DNA of 64,000 nucleotides from Paenibacillus sp. P25 (GTDB taxonomy: Bacteria; Bacillota; Bacilli; Paenibacillales; NBRC-103111): NCBI GenBank assembly GCA_024704175.1, contig CP085629.1, positions 248,001 to 312,000 on the forward strand, written 5' to 3'. This document shows, in pieces, positions 50,381 through 61,636 of this stretch. A model generated the notes under the pieces. That model was not told the origin of the DNA. It saw nothing but the letters and a program-made list of their open reading frames with translations, and did not search any database. The number at the start of each line of letters is the position of its first letter. Position 1 is the first letter of the stretch. Both the position numbers and the translations under genes were made by a program.

Positions 50381-53300
50381 TTGCTTCGAGTTGTGCGCAG
50401 GTATACCGTAACGATCGCTTTTGTGCTGCTTGCCGTGTGCTTTCTTTTGTGGTGGTATAGCGGGAGGGGCTTTAACGACAAGCCAATGGCAGGGATTCCC
50501 GATTATGCCGGAATGGACGGGAAATCCATACTATCGGACGAAGATGTGTTTGCCAAGCTGGAGCCGACTTATTTAAGCTATTACGCAAAAAAACAACAAG
50601 AGGGCGTCAAGGATACAAGTGGGGTAGCCCTTGAGATTCCGGCTGTTCGATACAATGCCGCCAGTACAACGGGTGTAAGCAAGAAAGCCGGAGTCGGCGG
50701 GAGAACGGAAGAGTCGCTCCTGCTGACCGATGAGAACGCTTGGGTCGAGTATAAGGTAGACATTCCAAAGGACGGCTTTTACCAAATGGGTCTTGATTAT
50801 TATGCCTTGGAGGGCAAAAGAAGCTCCATTCTGCGTAGTGTGCAGGTGGACGGGAAATTCCCGTTCATCCAATCGAAAAAGCTGGAATTCACGAGAATGT
50901 GGAAGGAAGCGGGACCCGTCACCATCGATAACCAAGGCAATGAATACAATCCGAAGCAGGTGGAGGTACAAGGCTGGCAAACGGCGGAGCTTCGCGATTC
51001 GGAGGCCAAGGTATATGAGCCGTTACGATACCACTTGACGCAAGGCACGCATACGATCCGGATCGGCGTCATTCGGGAGCCGGCGGCGATCGGAACGATT
51101 CGCGTGTTTTCGCCCGAGCGGGTTCCGACTTATCAGGTGCTGGAAGCCGAGTACAAAACCAAAGGCTATAATCCGTCAACGAAGCAGCTGATCAAGATTC
51201 AAGCGGAGGAAACTCAGCTGAAGTCCAGTCCGACGCTGCGGAGGGTGGAGAACAGGGACCCGGCGACAGAGCCGTTCAACAAGCAAGGCGTCGGCTTGAA
51301 CACCTTCGGCGGAGGAAGCTGGCGCAGCTGGGGACAATGGGCCGAATGGAGCTTCGAGGTCCCGGAATCGGGATTATATCAAATCGGAATCAAGAACGGC
51401 AACTGGTTTATCGATGGAATGCCTGTGCAGCGAATGATAAAGCTTGACGGTAAACTTCCATTCAAGGAAATGAATGCGGTTACTTTCGAATACGGCGACA
51501 AATGGCAGATGAAAAAGCTTGGGGACGGCGGGCGTGAATATGAGTTCTACCTCGAGAAGGGGAAACACACGCTTCGTATGGAGGTTCAAATCGGTGCGCT
51601 CGGAGAAACGTTCGAATCGGTGCAAAGCGTTTCCCGCCGAATGTCGCTTTTAAGCCGTGAAATCATTCTGTACACCGGAACGAATCCGGACCCGAATCGC
51701 GACTGGGAGCTGGACCGGAATATCCCGAATCTTATCCCTCGTTTGCACATGATGGCCCGAGACTTGAATGAAGCCATTCAAGGGTTGTATAAGCTGGGAG
51801 TGAGCAAGGGCAGCTCGCAAATCAGTCCTCTCGGCATTGCGCGCGATCAGTCGCTGGACATGGCGGAGAAGCCGGATACGATCCCTTCGCGGATGAAGCA
51901 GTTGTCCGATACGCAGTCCTCGCTTGGGACATGGATCAACGGGCTGAGCCAGCAGGCGTTGCAGCTTGATTATATTGTCGTCAAATCGCCGGATATGGAA
52001 TGGCCGAAGGTTCATTCGAGCTTCGTTGCCGGAATCGCAACATCGATTTACGACTTCTTCCTGTCGTTCCGCAAGGATTACCGGGGAGTCGGCAGCGTGT
52101 TCGAGGAAAGCGGCGAGAAAACGATCGACATTTGGATATCCCGTGGCCGTGATTGGGCAGAGATTATCAAGAAGCTGGCGGATGAGGATTTTACGCCGAA
52201 TACGGGTGTGAAGGTCAATATCAACGTCATTCCCGCAGGGGATAAGAATAAGTCTGCTGCTGTCTACGACTACCGGATTGCAGCCGGATGCGGCGCTCGG
52301 CGTCGATGCGCAAGTTCCGATTGATTTCGCCGTGCGGAATGCGTTAGTCAACTTGAACGAGTTCCCCGATTACGCGGAGGTGGCCAAGCGGTTCCGTCCG
52401 GGGGCTCTCATCCCGTATCGGTTTAACGGCGGCGATTATGCGCTCCCCGAAACCCAGAACTTTAATATGCTTTTCTATCGCAAGGATATTATGCAGGAGC
52501 TCGGCGTAACGAAAATTCCGCAAACTTGGAGCGAAGTGCTGGATCTCATCCCGCTCTTGCAGCAGAAGGGGATGGACTTCTATTATCCGCATGTTACGAA
52601 CAACACAGACAACGCGATCAATGAATTTGCACCATTCCTGTTTCAATATGGCGGCGATTTCTATAATAAAGACGGATCGCACTCAGCGCTGGAATCACCG
52701 GAAGCGATGCAGGCGATCAAGATGTGGACCGGACTGTTCACCAATTACAAAATCAGCAAGGATGCCAATTTCTTTAACCGTTTCCGCACAGGGGAAATGC
52801 CGATCGGAGTGGCCGATTATTCCACCTATGTGCTCTTGTCTACCGCAGCGCCGGAATTGACCGGCTGGTGGGGGATGAAGCCCATGCCGGGCATTGATAA
52901 AGGGAACGGTGTCATCGACCGTTCGACCGGGGGGCTTGCGCAAACGGCGGTCATATTCAAGGACTCGAAGAGGAAGCAGGAAAGCTGGGAGTTCCTTAAA
53001 TGGTGGACCAGCGCCGACGTGCAGGAGCAGTTCGGCATCGAACTGGAAGCGCTGCTTGGCGTTGAAGCCCGGTGGAATACCGCCAATGTGGAGGCGTTGA
53101 GGCGGTCGCCATGGCCGTCCGAGGATATTGAATCGATTTTGGAGCAATGGAACTGGTTTAAGGAAAGACAGATTGTACTCGGCGGCTATTATACGACGAG
53201 ACAAATCGCGAACATTTGGAACGAAATCGTGTTGAACGGGAAAAATCAGCGGGAAGCGATTGAAGATGCTTGCCATTGAGATCGACAAGGAGATCCGCAA

Positions 53301-53381
53301 AAAACGGGAAGAATTCGGATTGCTTGAAGCAGCTTCCGGGTCTTCCGAAGCGGAGTCAGGCAAAGGGGGGCGAGACGATGA
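50381..53381 (+). CDS. membrane-anchored solute-binding protein with duplicated beta-sandwich modules (frameshifted)
   Basis: A protein of about 1000 residues. The best start is TTG 50381 with GGGGGAG upstream. One TM helix near the N-terminus (TIAFVLLAVCFLLWWY) has no lipobox. Two similar modules follow: GFYQMGLDYY...VQVDGKFPF (from about 50780) and GLYQIGIKNG...IKLDGKLPF (from about 51370), resembling carbohydrate-binding beta-sandwiches. A helical linker comes next, then an SBP family 1 domain (TIDIWISRGRDW to the end). Shift at about 52253: skipping one base gives LLLSTTTGLQPDAALGV. Shift at 53270-53271: one extra T; removal gives EDAAIEIDKEIRKKREEFG. The exact end is unclear; the uncorrected stop is 53279. 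Confidence 0.8.
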
Positions 53382-54335
53382 ATCAAACTGCGCATGCTCC
53401 GGCGGCAATCAAGCGGGGAGCTGCAAAACGGAGCCGGGTAGGGCAGCTGTGGCTGGACATTCAGAAGCACAAAATATCGTTTCTGTTTCTGGCCCCCTTC
53501 ATGATCCTGTTTACAATCTTCACAGTCATTCCGGTTGCCACCTCGTTCGTACAAAGCTTTATGTATTACAACATCGTGGAATCTCCGCGCTGGATCGGAT
53601 GGTCAAATTACAAGTTTGCTGTTTGTCGACGACGATGTGTTTCTTAAGGCGCTCGCCAATACGCTGAAGTTTGCCGTGATTACCGGACCGGTCGGTTATA
53701 TTATGGCGTTCCTGCTCGCGTGGCTGATTAGCCAGATTCCGGTCAAGTACCGATTTTTCTATACCTTGTGCTTCTATACGCCCGCAATTACGAGCGGAAT
53801 CGCGATTTCGGTCATTTGGCTTTATTTATTCTCCGGCGACAGATACGGGCTCGTCAACTACTGGGCAATGAAGCTCGGCATTCTTGACGAGCCGTGGCAG
53901 TGGCTTGCCAACATCAAGACGATTATGCCCGTCCTGATCATCGTTACTTTATGGTCAAGCATGGGGATCGGATTCCTGGCCTTCCTTGCAGGTCTGCAAA
54001 ATGTCCCTCGTGATTTGTACGAAGCCGGAGCGATTGACGGCATCCGCTACCGCTGGCAGGAACTGTGGTTTATTACAGTGCCTGCGGTGAAGCCGCAGAT
54101 TTTGTTCGGGGCTGTCATGCAGGTGGTCGCTTCCCTACAGGTATTCGATATCAGCATCTCGCTGCTTGGCTTGCCAAGCGTGTTGTATGCCGGACATACG
54201 ATCATGACGCACCTGTTCGACTATGCATTCATCCGGTTCGAAATGGGTTATGCCTCTGCAATTGCCGTCGTTTTGTTCCTGATGATGGTCGGACTCAACA
54301 GAGTTGTATTCAAATGGCTGGGTAGTGGGGAGTGA
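53378..54335 (+). CDS. sugar ABC transporter permease (frameshifted)
   Basis: About 318 residues from ATG 53378 (AAAGGGGGG upstream). TM1 is SFLFLAPFMILFTIFTVIPV. The frame breaks at the T run 53615-53617, where one T is extra; removing it gives NYKLLFVDDDVFLKALANTL. The EAA loop is PRDLYEAGAIDGIRYRWQEL. MalF/UgpA-type permease, pairing with the next gene. Its start overlaps or touches the end of the binding-protein gene. Confidence 0.87.
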
Positions 54336-54338
54336 ACT

Positions 54339-55214
54339 ATGATGGCAGGTACTTCAACAATGGTCAAAGGAAAGCGGGTCGATATCGGCGGAATCTTGCT
54401 CTATTGCTTCCTGACTTTCTTCGGACTGCTGATGCTGTCACCGCTTGTGTATATGGTATCGTCGGCGCTGAAGCCGACATCGGAGCTGTTTTTGTTTCCG
54501 CCTCGATTTTTCGTCATGAATCCGACGCTCAAAAATTTCAAGGATCTGCTGCTGGCAACAGGAACCTCCATCGTGCCGTTCAGCCGTTATATTTTCAACA
54601 GCATTGTCGTATCGGCGAGCATCGTTATCGGCAGTACCGTCATTTCAGCGTTTGCAGCGTATCCGCTCAGCAAGCACGAGGTGCCATTCAAGAAGGCTAT
54701 TTTCAGTATGATTATCTTTGCGCTGATGTTTGCGCCTCAAGTAACGCAAATTCCTCAATTTCTGGTCGTCAGCAAGCTCGGAATGATGAATACCTACTTT
54801 GCGCTCATTTTGCCGTACCTTGCCGCTCCCGTCTCCTTGTTTCTCATGAAGCAATTTCTGGATCAAATTCCGGATGCGCTGATCGAAGCGACGCGGATTG
54901 AAGGAGCGAGCGAATGGACCCTATTCTGGCGGATTGTCATGCCTATGCTGAAGCCCGCATGGGCGACGCTCGGGCTGTTCAGCTTCATCGGGGCCTGGAA
55001 TGATCCTTGGTCGGCGACCATCTATACGACGACGGAAAGCATGAAGACGCCGCCGCTTGCGCTGCAAACCTTAAACGGCGGCTTCGGTGTTGTGGCGAGG
55101 GCAGGTACGGTCGCTGCGGCAAGTCTGCTTATGATCATTCCGACGATCATTGTGTTCGTCATCACGCAACGAATGGTGCTGGAAACGATGGCGCATTCGG
55201 GGATCAAGGAGTGA
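54339..55214 (+). CDS. carbohydrate ABC transporter permease
   Basis: 291 residues, six TM, MalG-type. ATG 54339 lies 3 bases after the previous stop, with GGGGAG upstream. EAA loop ALIEATRIEGASEWTLFWRI; ends in TQRMVLETMAHSGIKE, typical of the family. No frameshift. Confidence 0.92.
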   Translation: MMAGTSTMVKGKRVDIGGILLYCFLTFFGLLMLSPLVYMVSSALKPTSELFLFPPRFFVMNPTLKNFKDLLLATGTSIVPFSRYIFNSIVVSASIVIGSTVISAFAAYPLSKHEVPFKKAIFSMIIFALMFAPQVTQIPQFLVVSKLGMMNTYFALILPYLAAPVSLFLMKQFLDQIPDALIEATRIEGASEWTLFWRIVMPMLKPAWATLGLFSFIGAWNDPWSATIYTTTESMKTPPLALQTLNGGFGVVARAGTVAAASLLMIIPTIIVFVITQRMVLETMAHSGIKE

Positions 55215-55222
55215 GGGGCTCT

Positions 55223-56722
55223 ATGGGAACGATTCGAAAATGGAAGCGGGCCGGGCCGCTGCTTGTCGGGCTGGCGCTCTTGCTGACGGCTCCCACAGTC
55301 GCATACGCGGTAAACCCTTACTGGGGATATATCTACAATACGGATAAATTCGACAAGCCGTCGCTTAACGGTTACTTGCCGCTGGACTCGATTGACGGCT
55401 ATGACATGGCGAGCGGCCCGTTCAAAGGTCCGGAGGATTTGTTTGTCAGTCGCCGACGATACGATTTACATTGCGGATACGGGCAACAACCGGATCATTC
55501 ACTTCGACGCGATGCAGCGGGTTATCGGCATCTTTGGGACCTCTGACGGGCCGGGCAAGCTTAACGGCCCAAGAGGCGTATTCGTAACGCCGGGGGAGAC
55601 GTCTACGTTGCCGATACGCAAAACCGGAGAATTGTCGTCTATGACAAAGGCGGTGCGTTCAAGAAGGAATACGGGGTTCCGGACAGCCCGTTGCTTGGGA
55701 AAGATTTTGTCTACTCGCCGTCCAAGCTGATTGTCGATAAGCGGGGCTATCTGTTCGTGTCAAGCGACGGTACCAGCTTGGGACTTATGCAGATTCGACC
55801 GGACGGACAATTCGCCGGCTTCTTCGGAGCCAATCAGGTTCCTTTCGATTGGACCCGCTTAATCGTCAAGCTTATTGCAACGAAGGAGCAGCGCGACCAG
55901 TTGGCGCGCATCAGGCCGCCGGAGTTCTCTAATCTTTTCCAGGACAGCGAAGGCTTCATTTATACGACAAGCCTCGGCATTCGGCAAAATCAGATCAAGC
56001 GGCTAAGCGCTGTCGGCGTCGATACGCTTAATGCGAACGGCAAGCTAACCCGATATGGCGATTTGTTTATGGCAAGGGAGAATTCTGAGGAACTGCGGGA
56101 TGCGTTTGTAGCTATTACCGTCAACAAGACAGGGTTTATCACTGCGCTGGATCAGACGACCGGCAAACTGTATCAGTACGACAAGCTCGGCAATCTGCTT
56201 TTCATATTCGGCGGCATCGGGGATCAGGACGGCTTGTTCAAGACGGCGGCCGGAGTCGCCGAGACGTCGGACGGCACGATCTATGTGACCGATAAGACAC
56301 GGAACCGGATCGAGAGGTTTTATCCTACTCCTTTCGCCGGCCTGGTGCATAAAGCTTCGCAACTGTACGCCGACGGCAAGTATGAGGAAGCTTCCGGTCC
56401 CTGGCAGCAGGTGCTGGAATTGAACGGCAACTACGATTTGGCTTATCTTGCGATCGGCAAATCGCTTTTTAGGCAGCACAAATATCAAGAAGCGATGCGC
56501 TATTTTAAAATGGGCGGAGATCGCGAGGGGTATTCCGACGCATTGTACGAATATCGAAAGGTGTTTATTCGGGAGCATTTCGGCGCGATCGCCACTTCAA
56601 TAATTGTCTTTTTCAGCGCCTTGCTGCTGCTGCGCAAAGCGATCAGGCACCGGTGGTTCGCCGGGTGGCGCGGAAGGCTCAATCAACCAAGGAAGGGAGA
56701 GGGGATTAGTGGAAGCCTATAA
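55223..56722 (+). CDS. secreted NHL beta-propeller protein with TPR and C-terminal membrane helix (two frameshifts)
   Basis: About 500 residues. N-terminal signal or anchor (AGPLLVGLALLLTAPTVAYA). NHL-type repeats follow: DDTIYIADTGNNRIIHFD, DVYVADTQNRRIVVYDKGG, LIVDKRGYLFVSSDGTSL, TIYVTDKTRNRIERF. Then a TPR-like pair (LYADGKYEEASGPWQQVLEL, SLFRQHKYQEAMRYFKMG) and a TM helix (FGAIATSIIVFFSALLLLRK). Shifts: near 55450 one extra base; at the G run 55592-55596 one G missing (adding it gives TPGGDVYVADTQNRR). Both corrections restore NHL consensus. It faces the outside and may hold operon partners together (inference). Confidence 0.8.
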
Positions 56723-57323
56723 ATTGATGAAGCATTCCCTCTTTCATCCGTTGGAATTCTATTCCGACATTCAATCGGACGGCAAAGCGAAGCTGCGGAA
56801 TGCGCTTATGATTATGGTTCTTGCTATCGCAGCACGATTGATCAGTCTGATGCTGTCCGGATACGCCTTCCGAACGCGGGAAGCGTACGATGTATCCGTG
56901 CCGCTTGAAGCGGCCTGGATCGTCATTCCGTGGCTGACCTGGGCATTGGCCAATTGGGCGGTTGCAACCATCATGGACGGGGAAGGAAAGTTCAAGGATG
57001 TGCTTATAAGCGGCGCATACGTGTATGTTCCGTACATTGTGCTGATCATTCCGATTTCGCTGCTCAGCAATATCATGACCTTAAAAGAAGCTTCGTTCTA
57101 TAACGCAATAACGTTTTTTGTAACGCTGTGGACCCTTTTTCTGCTGCTCACGCATGTGAAAATCATTCATGATTTCGAGCTCGGCAAGACGATGGGGGTT
57201 ACGCTTTTGTCGATTTTCGGGATGCTGATCATATGGTTTATCGTTTTGCTCGTATTCGGTCTGGTCAGCCAGTCCTTGAAGTTTGTCTTGGACATCATCA
57301 AAGAGATCAGCTATAGGGCATAG
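56709..57323 (+). CDS. Yip1 family integral membrane protein
   Basis: 204 residues from GTG 56709 (GGGAGAGGGG upstream), overlapping the previous gene by 14 bases. About five TM segments; the hydrophobic core has VIPWLTWALANWAVATIMDG and DVLISGAYVYVPYIVLI, the Yip1 domain pattern. The function of bacterial Yip1 proteins is unknown. Its fixed place in this operon suggests a role in assembling or anchoring the surface uptake machinery. Confidence 0.82.
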   Translation: MEAYKLMKHSLFHPLEFYSDIQSDGKAKLRNALMIMVLAIAARLISLMLSGYAFRTREAYDVSVPLEAAWIVIPWLTWALANWAVATIMDGEGKFKDVLISGAYVYVPYIVLIIPISLLSNIMTLKEASFYNAITFFVTLWTLFLLLTHVKIIHDFELGKTMGVTLLSIFGMLIIWFIVLLVFGLVSQSLKFVLDIIKEISYRA

Positions 57324-57334
57324 GAGGAGATAAG

Positions 57335-59648
57335 ATGAAACCGCTTCGCAAACAACGTCTGCTCCTTGTCGTGCTATGCGGCACGATGCTAACCGGAGTA
57401 TTCGGTTACAGCTTGTCCAGGCCGGACGGCCCTCATGCGAACGCTGAACAAGCGCCGGCGACTTCGCCAGCATCCGCAGCGACCGTGCAAGAGCCGGTCG
57501 TGAATCCGTCGGCTGCGACGGCTGCAAAATCGGAGTTGACTCCGATCAAGACGACGAAGCTGGCAGCAGAGAACGGAAAATTCCAGCTGTACGTATCCGA
57601 AGAGGACGGCCAGGTCCGCATCCGGGACAAGACAAGCGGGAAGGAATGGCAGAGTGCTCCGCCCGTGGACAGAAAGATTCCGCCCAACAACTTGAGGCTG
57701 ATCGAAGCGCCGGTGCAAATCAAATATACGGAAGGCAAAAGCATCTCCACGACATATCCATCCAAAGAGAAGGCGCGGGTCAGCGGTAAACCGATCGAGT
57801 CCGGGTATCGGTTCGATTTTTCCTTTGATACGCTCGGTATTTCGTTTGCGATGGAATACAGGCTGAACAAGGACGGATTCGAGTTGAACATCCCGTTCGA
57901 CTCCGTAAAGGAAAGCGGGACGGTGCGGTTGACAGGTCTCGAGGTGCTTCCGTATTTGAATGCGACCGTACCCGGTAAGCGTGGGGCGATATTGCTGCCC
58001 GACGGCTCGGGAGCGCTGATGAAATTCAAGGAGTATCGGCCGAACAATTTTGGTTCCTACAGTCAGTTCGTATACGGAGGCGACCATGCGTTTCAAACGA
58101 CCGTGTATCAGAAGGTGCGCAAGGCGAGGGATGAGAACACCGTCAATCCGCCGAAAGAGAAAATCGCACTTCCGGTGTACGGGTTGTTTCGCGAAGACGA
58201 AAGCGCATTTCTCGGCATCATTACTCGCGGAGACAGCGACGCCAAAATCAATGCAACGCCGTCCGGGATCCGCAACATACCGTTATACCGAACATCCGCC
58301 GAATTGATGTACCGCAACGACGATGTGATCTTTATCGGCAACTCCGGTGAAATTCCGATGATCGAAAGGACGCTGATCCCGGGAGACCGGACGATCCGAT
58401 ATGTGCTGCTGCAGAACGAAAAAGCAAATTATGTCGGGATGGCCCACGCGTACCGCGATTATTTAATGAAAGATCAAGGAATATCGCCTGTGCAGGACCA
58501 ATCGGCCCGTTTCCAGCTGCATTTGATCGGGGGCGTCGTACAGGATGAAATCGTCGGCAAGCACCTACATTCCGATGACGACGTTCGAGCAGGCGAAGAA
58601 GATTGTGGACCGGCTGCCCGGTCTAGGAGTTAACCGGATCGAAGTGACCTACGACGCATGGAACGATGGCGGAAAGTATGGCAATCAGCCCAAGCAATTC
58701 CCCGCTCAAGACGAGCTCGGAGGCAACAAAGAATTAAAGAAGCTGGCGGATGATTTGAAGCAGAAGGGGATTGCGCTCTATTTGAACGCAAATTACGTTA
58801 AGCCGTACGAGGAAAGCAAAGAGTTGAATGCCAAGCGCGACGCCATCCGGGGTCTGAACAATGAACCGATGCCGCTGTTCCGCAACTTTCTGGATACGAA
58901 GCAAATGACCGGCTTTAAGTTTTATTTGATGAAGCCCGAGCATGTATACGAACAATATATTACTCCGGAAGCGAGCGAGTATGCGAAATTCGGCGTGGGC
59001 GGCATTCATCTGGAATGGATGGGCGAGTCGCTCTACTCCGATCATACGGATAATCCCCCATTCCGGCGAGCGCAGACAATAGATGTTTGGCGAAAATCGC
59101 TGGATCTTGTCCGCAAGCAAACCGGAGCCGCAGCGGTCGATTACGGATTCGCCTACACGTTCGGCCATATTGACCGGATCGATGAGGCTCCGCTTGACTC
59201 CAGCCGATTCGTCTACACCGATGAGACGGTGCCGTTCTACCAGATTGCGCTGCACGGACTTATTCCGTATTATGCCGAGGCCTCGAACCATCAAGACGAT
59301 CCGCGCGTCCATCTGCTGCGCATGCTGGAATACGGTGCTCTGCCGAGCTATATTTTGACGCATCAGCCCCCGTCCGATTTGAAACGAACGCCTTACCAGG
59401 AGCCGCTTGGCAGCGAATACACCGAATGGGAAAAGCCGGTCGCCGAAGAATATGCGAAGGTGGCGGAAGTGCTTGCACCGCTGGCCGGCAAGACGATTGA
59501 GGACCACCGGTCCTTATTGCCCCGAGTGTATCAAACTACATATTCGGAGGGGACCCGAATTATGGTGAACTATAACCGTTCAAGCGTTACCGTTGACGGT
59601 CAGACGATCGAAGCTTTTGGATTCAGGGTCACGAAGGGGGGCGGCTGA
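57335..59648 (+). CDS. DUF5696 protein, candidate membrane-tethered glycosidase (one frameshift)
   Basis: About 770 residues. N-terminal membrane anchor (LLLVVLCGTMLTGVFGY) and a low-complexity A/P/T linker. Next is a beta-sandwich of about 270 residues (FQLYVSEEDGQVRIRDKTSG, AILLPDGSGALMKFKEY). Then comes a region with the look of a TIM barrel (FEQAKKIVDRLPGLGVNRIE, FGVGGIHLEWMGESLYSD, AVDYGFAYTFGHIDRIDEAP), then a short tail. This sandwich-plus-barrel order is common in large glycoside hydrolase clans, but I cannot assign one. The frame breaks at about 58562; skipping one C gives DEIVGKTYIPMTTFEQAK. RBS AGGAGG before ATG 57335. Confidence 0.82.
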
Positions 59649-59650
59649 GC

Positions 59651-60516
59651 ATGAAAAAAGGGCTGTCGATGCGAACCCGGCACTATTTGGAAGGCTATTC
59701 GTTCGTTTCGGTTTGGGTTGTCGGTTTTCTGCTGTTTATGGCGATTCCGCTCGCGCGCTCACTGTACTTCTCGTTTCAGAAGCTGAATGTTTCGACGACA
59801 GGGCTTCGGGCGACCGGCGTCGGCTGGGAGAATTATCGGCGCGCCTTCACCGTTGACGTCGAATTTGTGCCCAAGCTGATTTCGAATATCGTAAGCTTGC
59901 TTCTTGATGTGCCGCTTATTCTTATATTCGCTATTTTTACTGCACTGCTGCTCAACAAAGATTTTCGGGGCCGGATGATCTTTCGGGGCATCTTCTTCCT
60001 TCCGGTTGTCATCGCCTCCGGTTCCGTCCTATCGAAGCTTCGTGAGGAAGGCGCCGCAACGCTTCCGATTTTCGTGCAATACGATCTTGCCGTAAAGCTG
60101 AACCAATTTATACCGACCGACATCGTCAAGCCGCCGCTTACTGCGCTCGAATCGCTGACGGTGTCGATGTGGGATGCCGGCGTGCCGATTCTCATCTTCT
60201 TAGCCGGACTGCAGTCAATCTCCAGCCACCTGTATGAGGCGGCCAAGGTGGACGGAGCGACTCCTTGGGAAAGCTTCTGGAAAATCACTTTTCCGATGAT
60301 AAAACCGATGATTCTTATCAATATTTTGTTCTGCATCGTCAATTCCTTCACGAAAGCGAACAACGGCGTGATGGAGTATTTGATCAAGACGGTCGTATTT
60401 CAAAATCTGGAGTACGGATACGGCTCTGCGTTGGGATGGATTTATTTTGCCGTCGTCTTCATCATTATTGGTCTGGTATTGTTCATGTTCCGCAAATCGA
60501 TCAGGGACAGGGGTAA
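59651..60516 (+). CDS. sugar ABC transporter permease (end frameshifted)
   Basis: About 288 residues from ATG 59651, overlapping closely with the DUF5696 stop. Six TM; TM1 is VSVWVVGFLLFMAIPLARSL; EAA loop SSHLYEAAKVDGATPWESFW. The given frame runs on to 60727 into unrelated sequence. Adding one G to the run 60510-60513 ends it at TAA 60514-60516 right after FRKSIRDRG, the expected end, with the next gene starting 7 bases later. A second permease pair in the same operon. Confidence 0.87.
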
Positions 60517-60522
60517 CGCGCC

Positions 60523-61507
60523 ATGCAAACCGGTTATCCAATATCCGGTGACGTTCAAAAAATTCGCAGCAAAGGACGGGATACCGCAGTTTCCGCTCTC
60601 AAACGGCGGTTCCGAGTGGTTGTCTCCGTTACATTTCATTACGTCATGCTGCTCAGTCTGTCATTCGTATTCATCTATCCGATGCTGTATATGTTCAGTA
60701 AATCGCTTATGCAGCCGGCCGATCTGACAGATGCAACCGTTCAGTGGATACCGAAGGAACTGTCGTTCGCCAACTATGAATTTGCGCTCAAAGAGCTCGT
60801 CTTTGTGAAAAGCTTCGTCAACAGCGTGATGACATCGTTCTTTCCGGCTCTGATTCAGACTTTGACATGCGCGGTTGCCGGCTACGGCTTCGCCCGATAC
60901 CGCTTTCCGGGATATACGCCGCTGCTCGGCATGGTGTTGTTTGCGTTCCTTGTTCCGCCGCAGACGATTGTCGTTCCGCTTTATATGCTGTTCAGCGATT
61001 TGAATTGGATCAATACGTACTTCCCGTACGTGGTGCCGCCGATATTCGGTCATGGACTTCGCGGCGCACTGTTCGTGCTCATCTTCATGCAGTTTTTTCG
61101 CGGGCTTCCCTATCAAATGGAGGAGGCCGCCAGAATGGACGGCGCCAGCGCCTTCCGAACCTTCTGGTCGATCATGCTTGCCGCTCGCACGGTCCGCTAT
61201 GCTCGTCGTGGTTCTCTTCTCGCTCGTCTGGCATTGGAACGACCTGTTTGAACCGAGTTTATTTACGATGCTGACCGAGAAATTCAATCTTACGCAATAT
61301 CTGGCGATTATGGATGGCAAGGGCGATCAGGAGATTCAGCAAGGATTAGGAGGCGCAGCCAGCGGCTTGGTCGGACTTGCGCCGACTTTTCAGAACAGAG
61401 TTATGGCAGGGGCATTGCTGACAATATTGCCGATGCTGCTGTTGTACTTGTTCACACAGAGGTATTTCGTCGAAGGCGTCGAGCGCGCTGGGATCGCCGG
61501 CGAATAA
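60523..61507 (+). CDS. carbohydrate ABC transporter permease (one frameshift)
   Basis: About 327 residues from ATG 60523 (AGGGG upstream). Six TM, MalG-type (MLLSLSFVFIYPMLYMFSKS), EAA loop YQMEEAARMDGASAFRTFW. The frame breaks at 61178-61179, where one T is extra; removing it gives SIMLPLARSAMLVVVLFSL, and the frame continues through a normal C-terminus (LYLFTQRYFVEGVERAGI) to 61507. Pairs with the 59651 permease. Confidence 0.88.
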
Positions 61508-61636
61508 TGGTCCGTTACGTCCCGAGGTAATGCCCGTCTGCTTGAAAGGGGGAATGTGCAGGAAGCGAAATCATGCAGTTTTGGTCTTGCGATGCAATAG
61601 AGGTTTGCCAAAATTTCAAAGAAGGGGTGCAATCCA

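Noticed and set aside
55007..55222. Upstream extension of the NHL gene frame
   Set aside because: It overlaps the permease gene in another frame. The signal peptide and ribosome site support the start at 55223.
60514..60727. C-terminal extension of the 59651 permease
   Set aside because: The extra residues are the next permease gene read out of frame. One added G ends the protein at its family-typical place.
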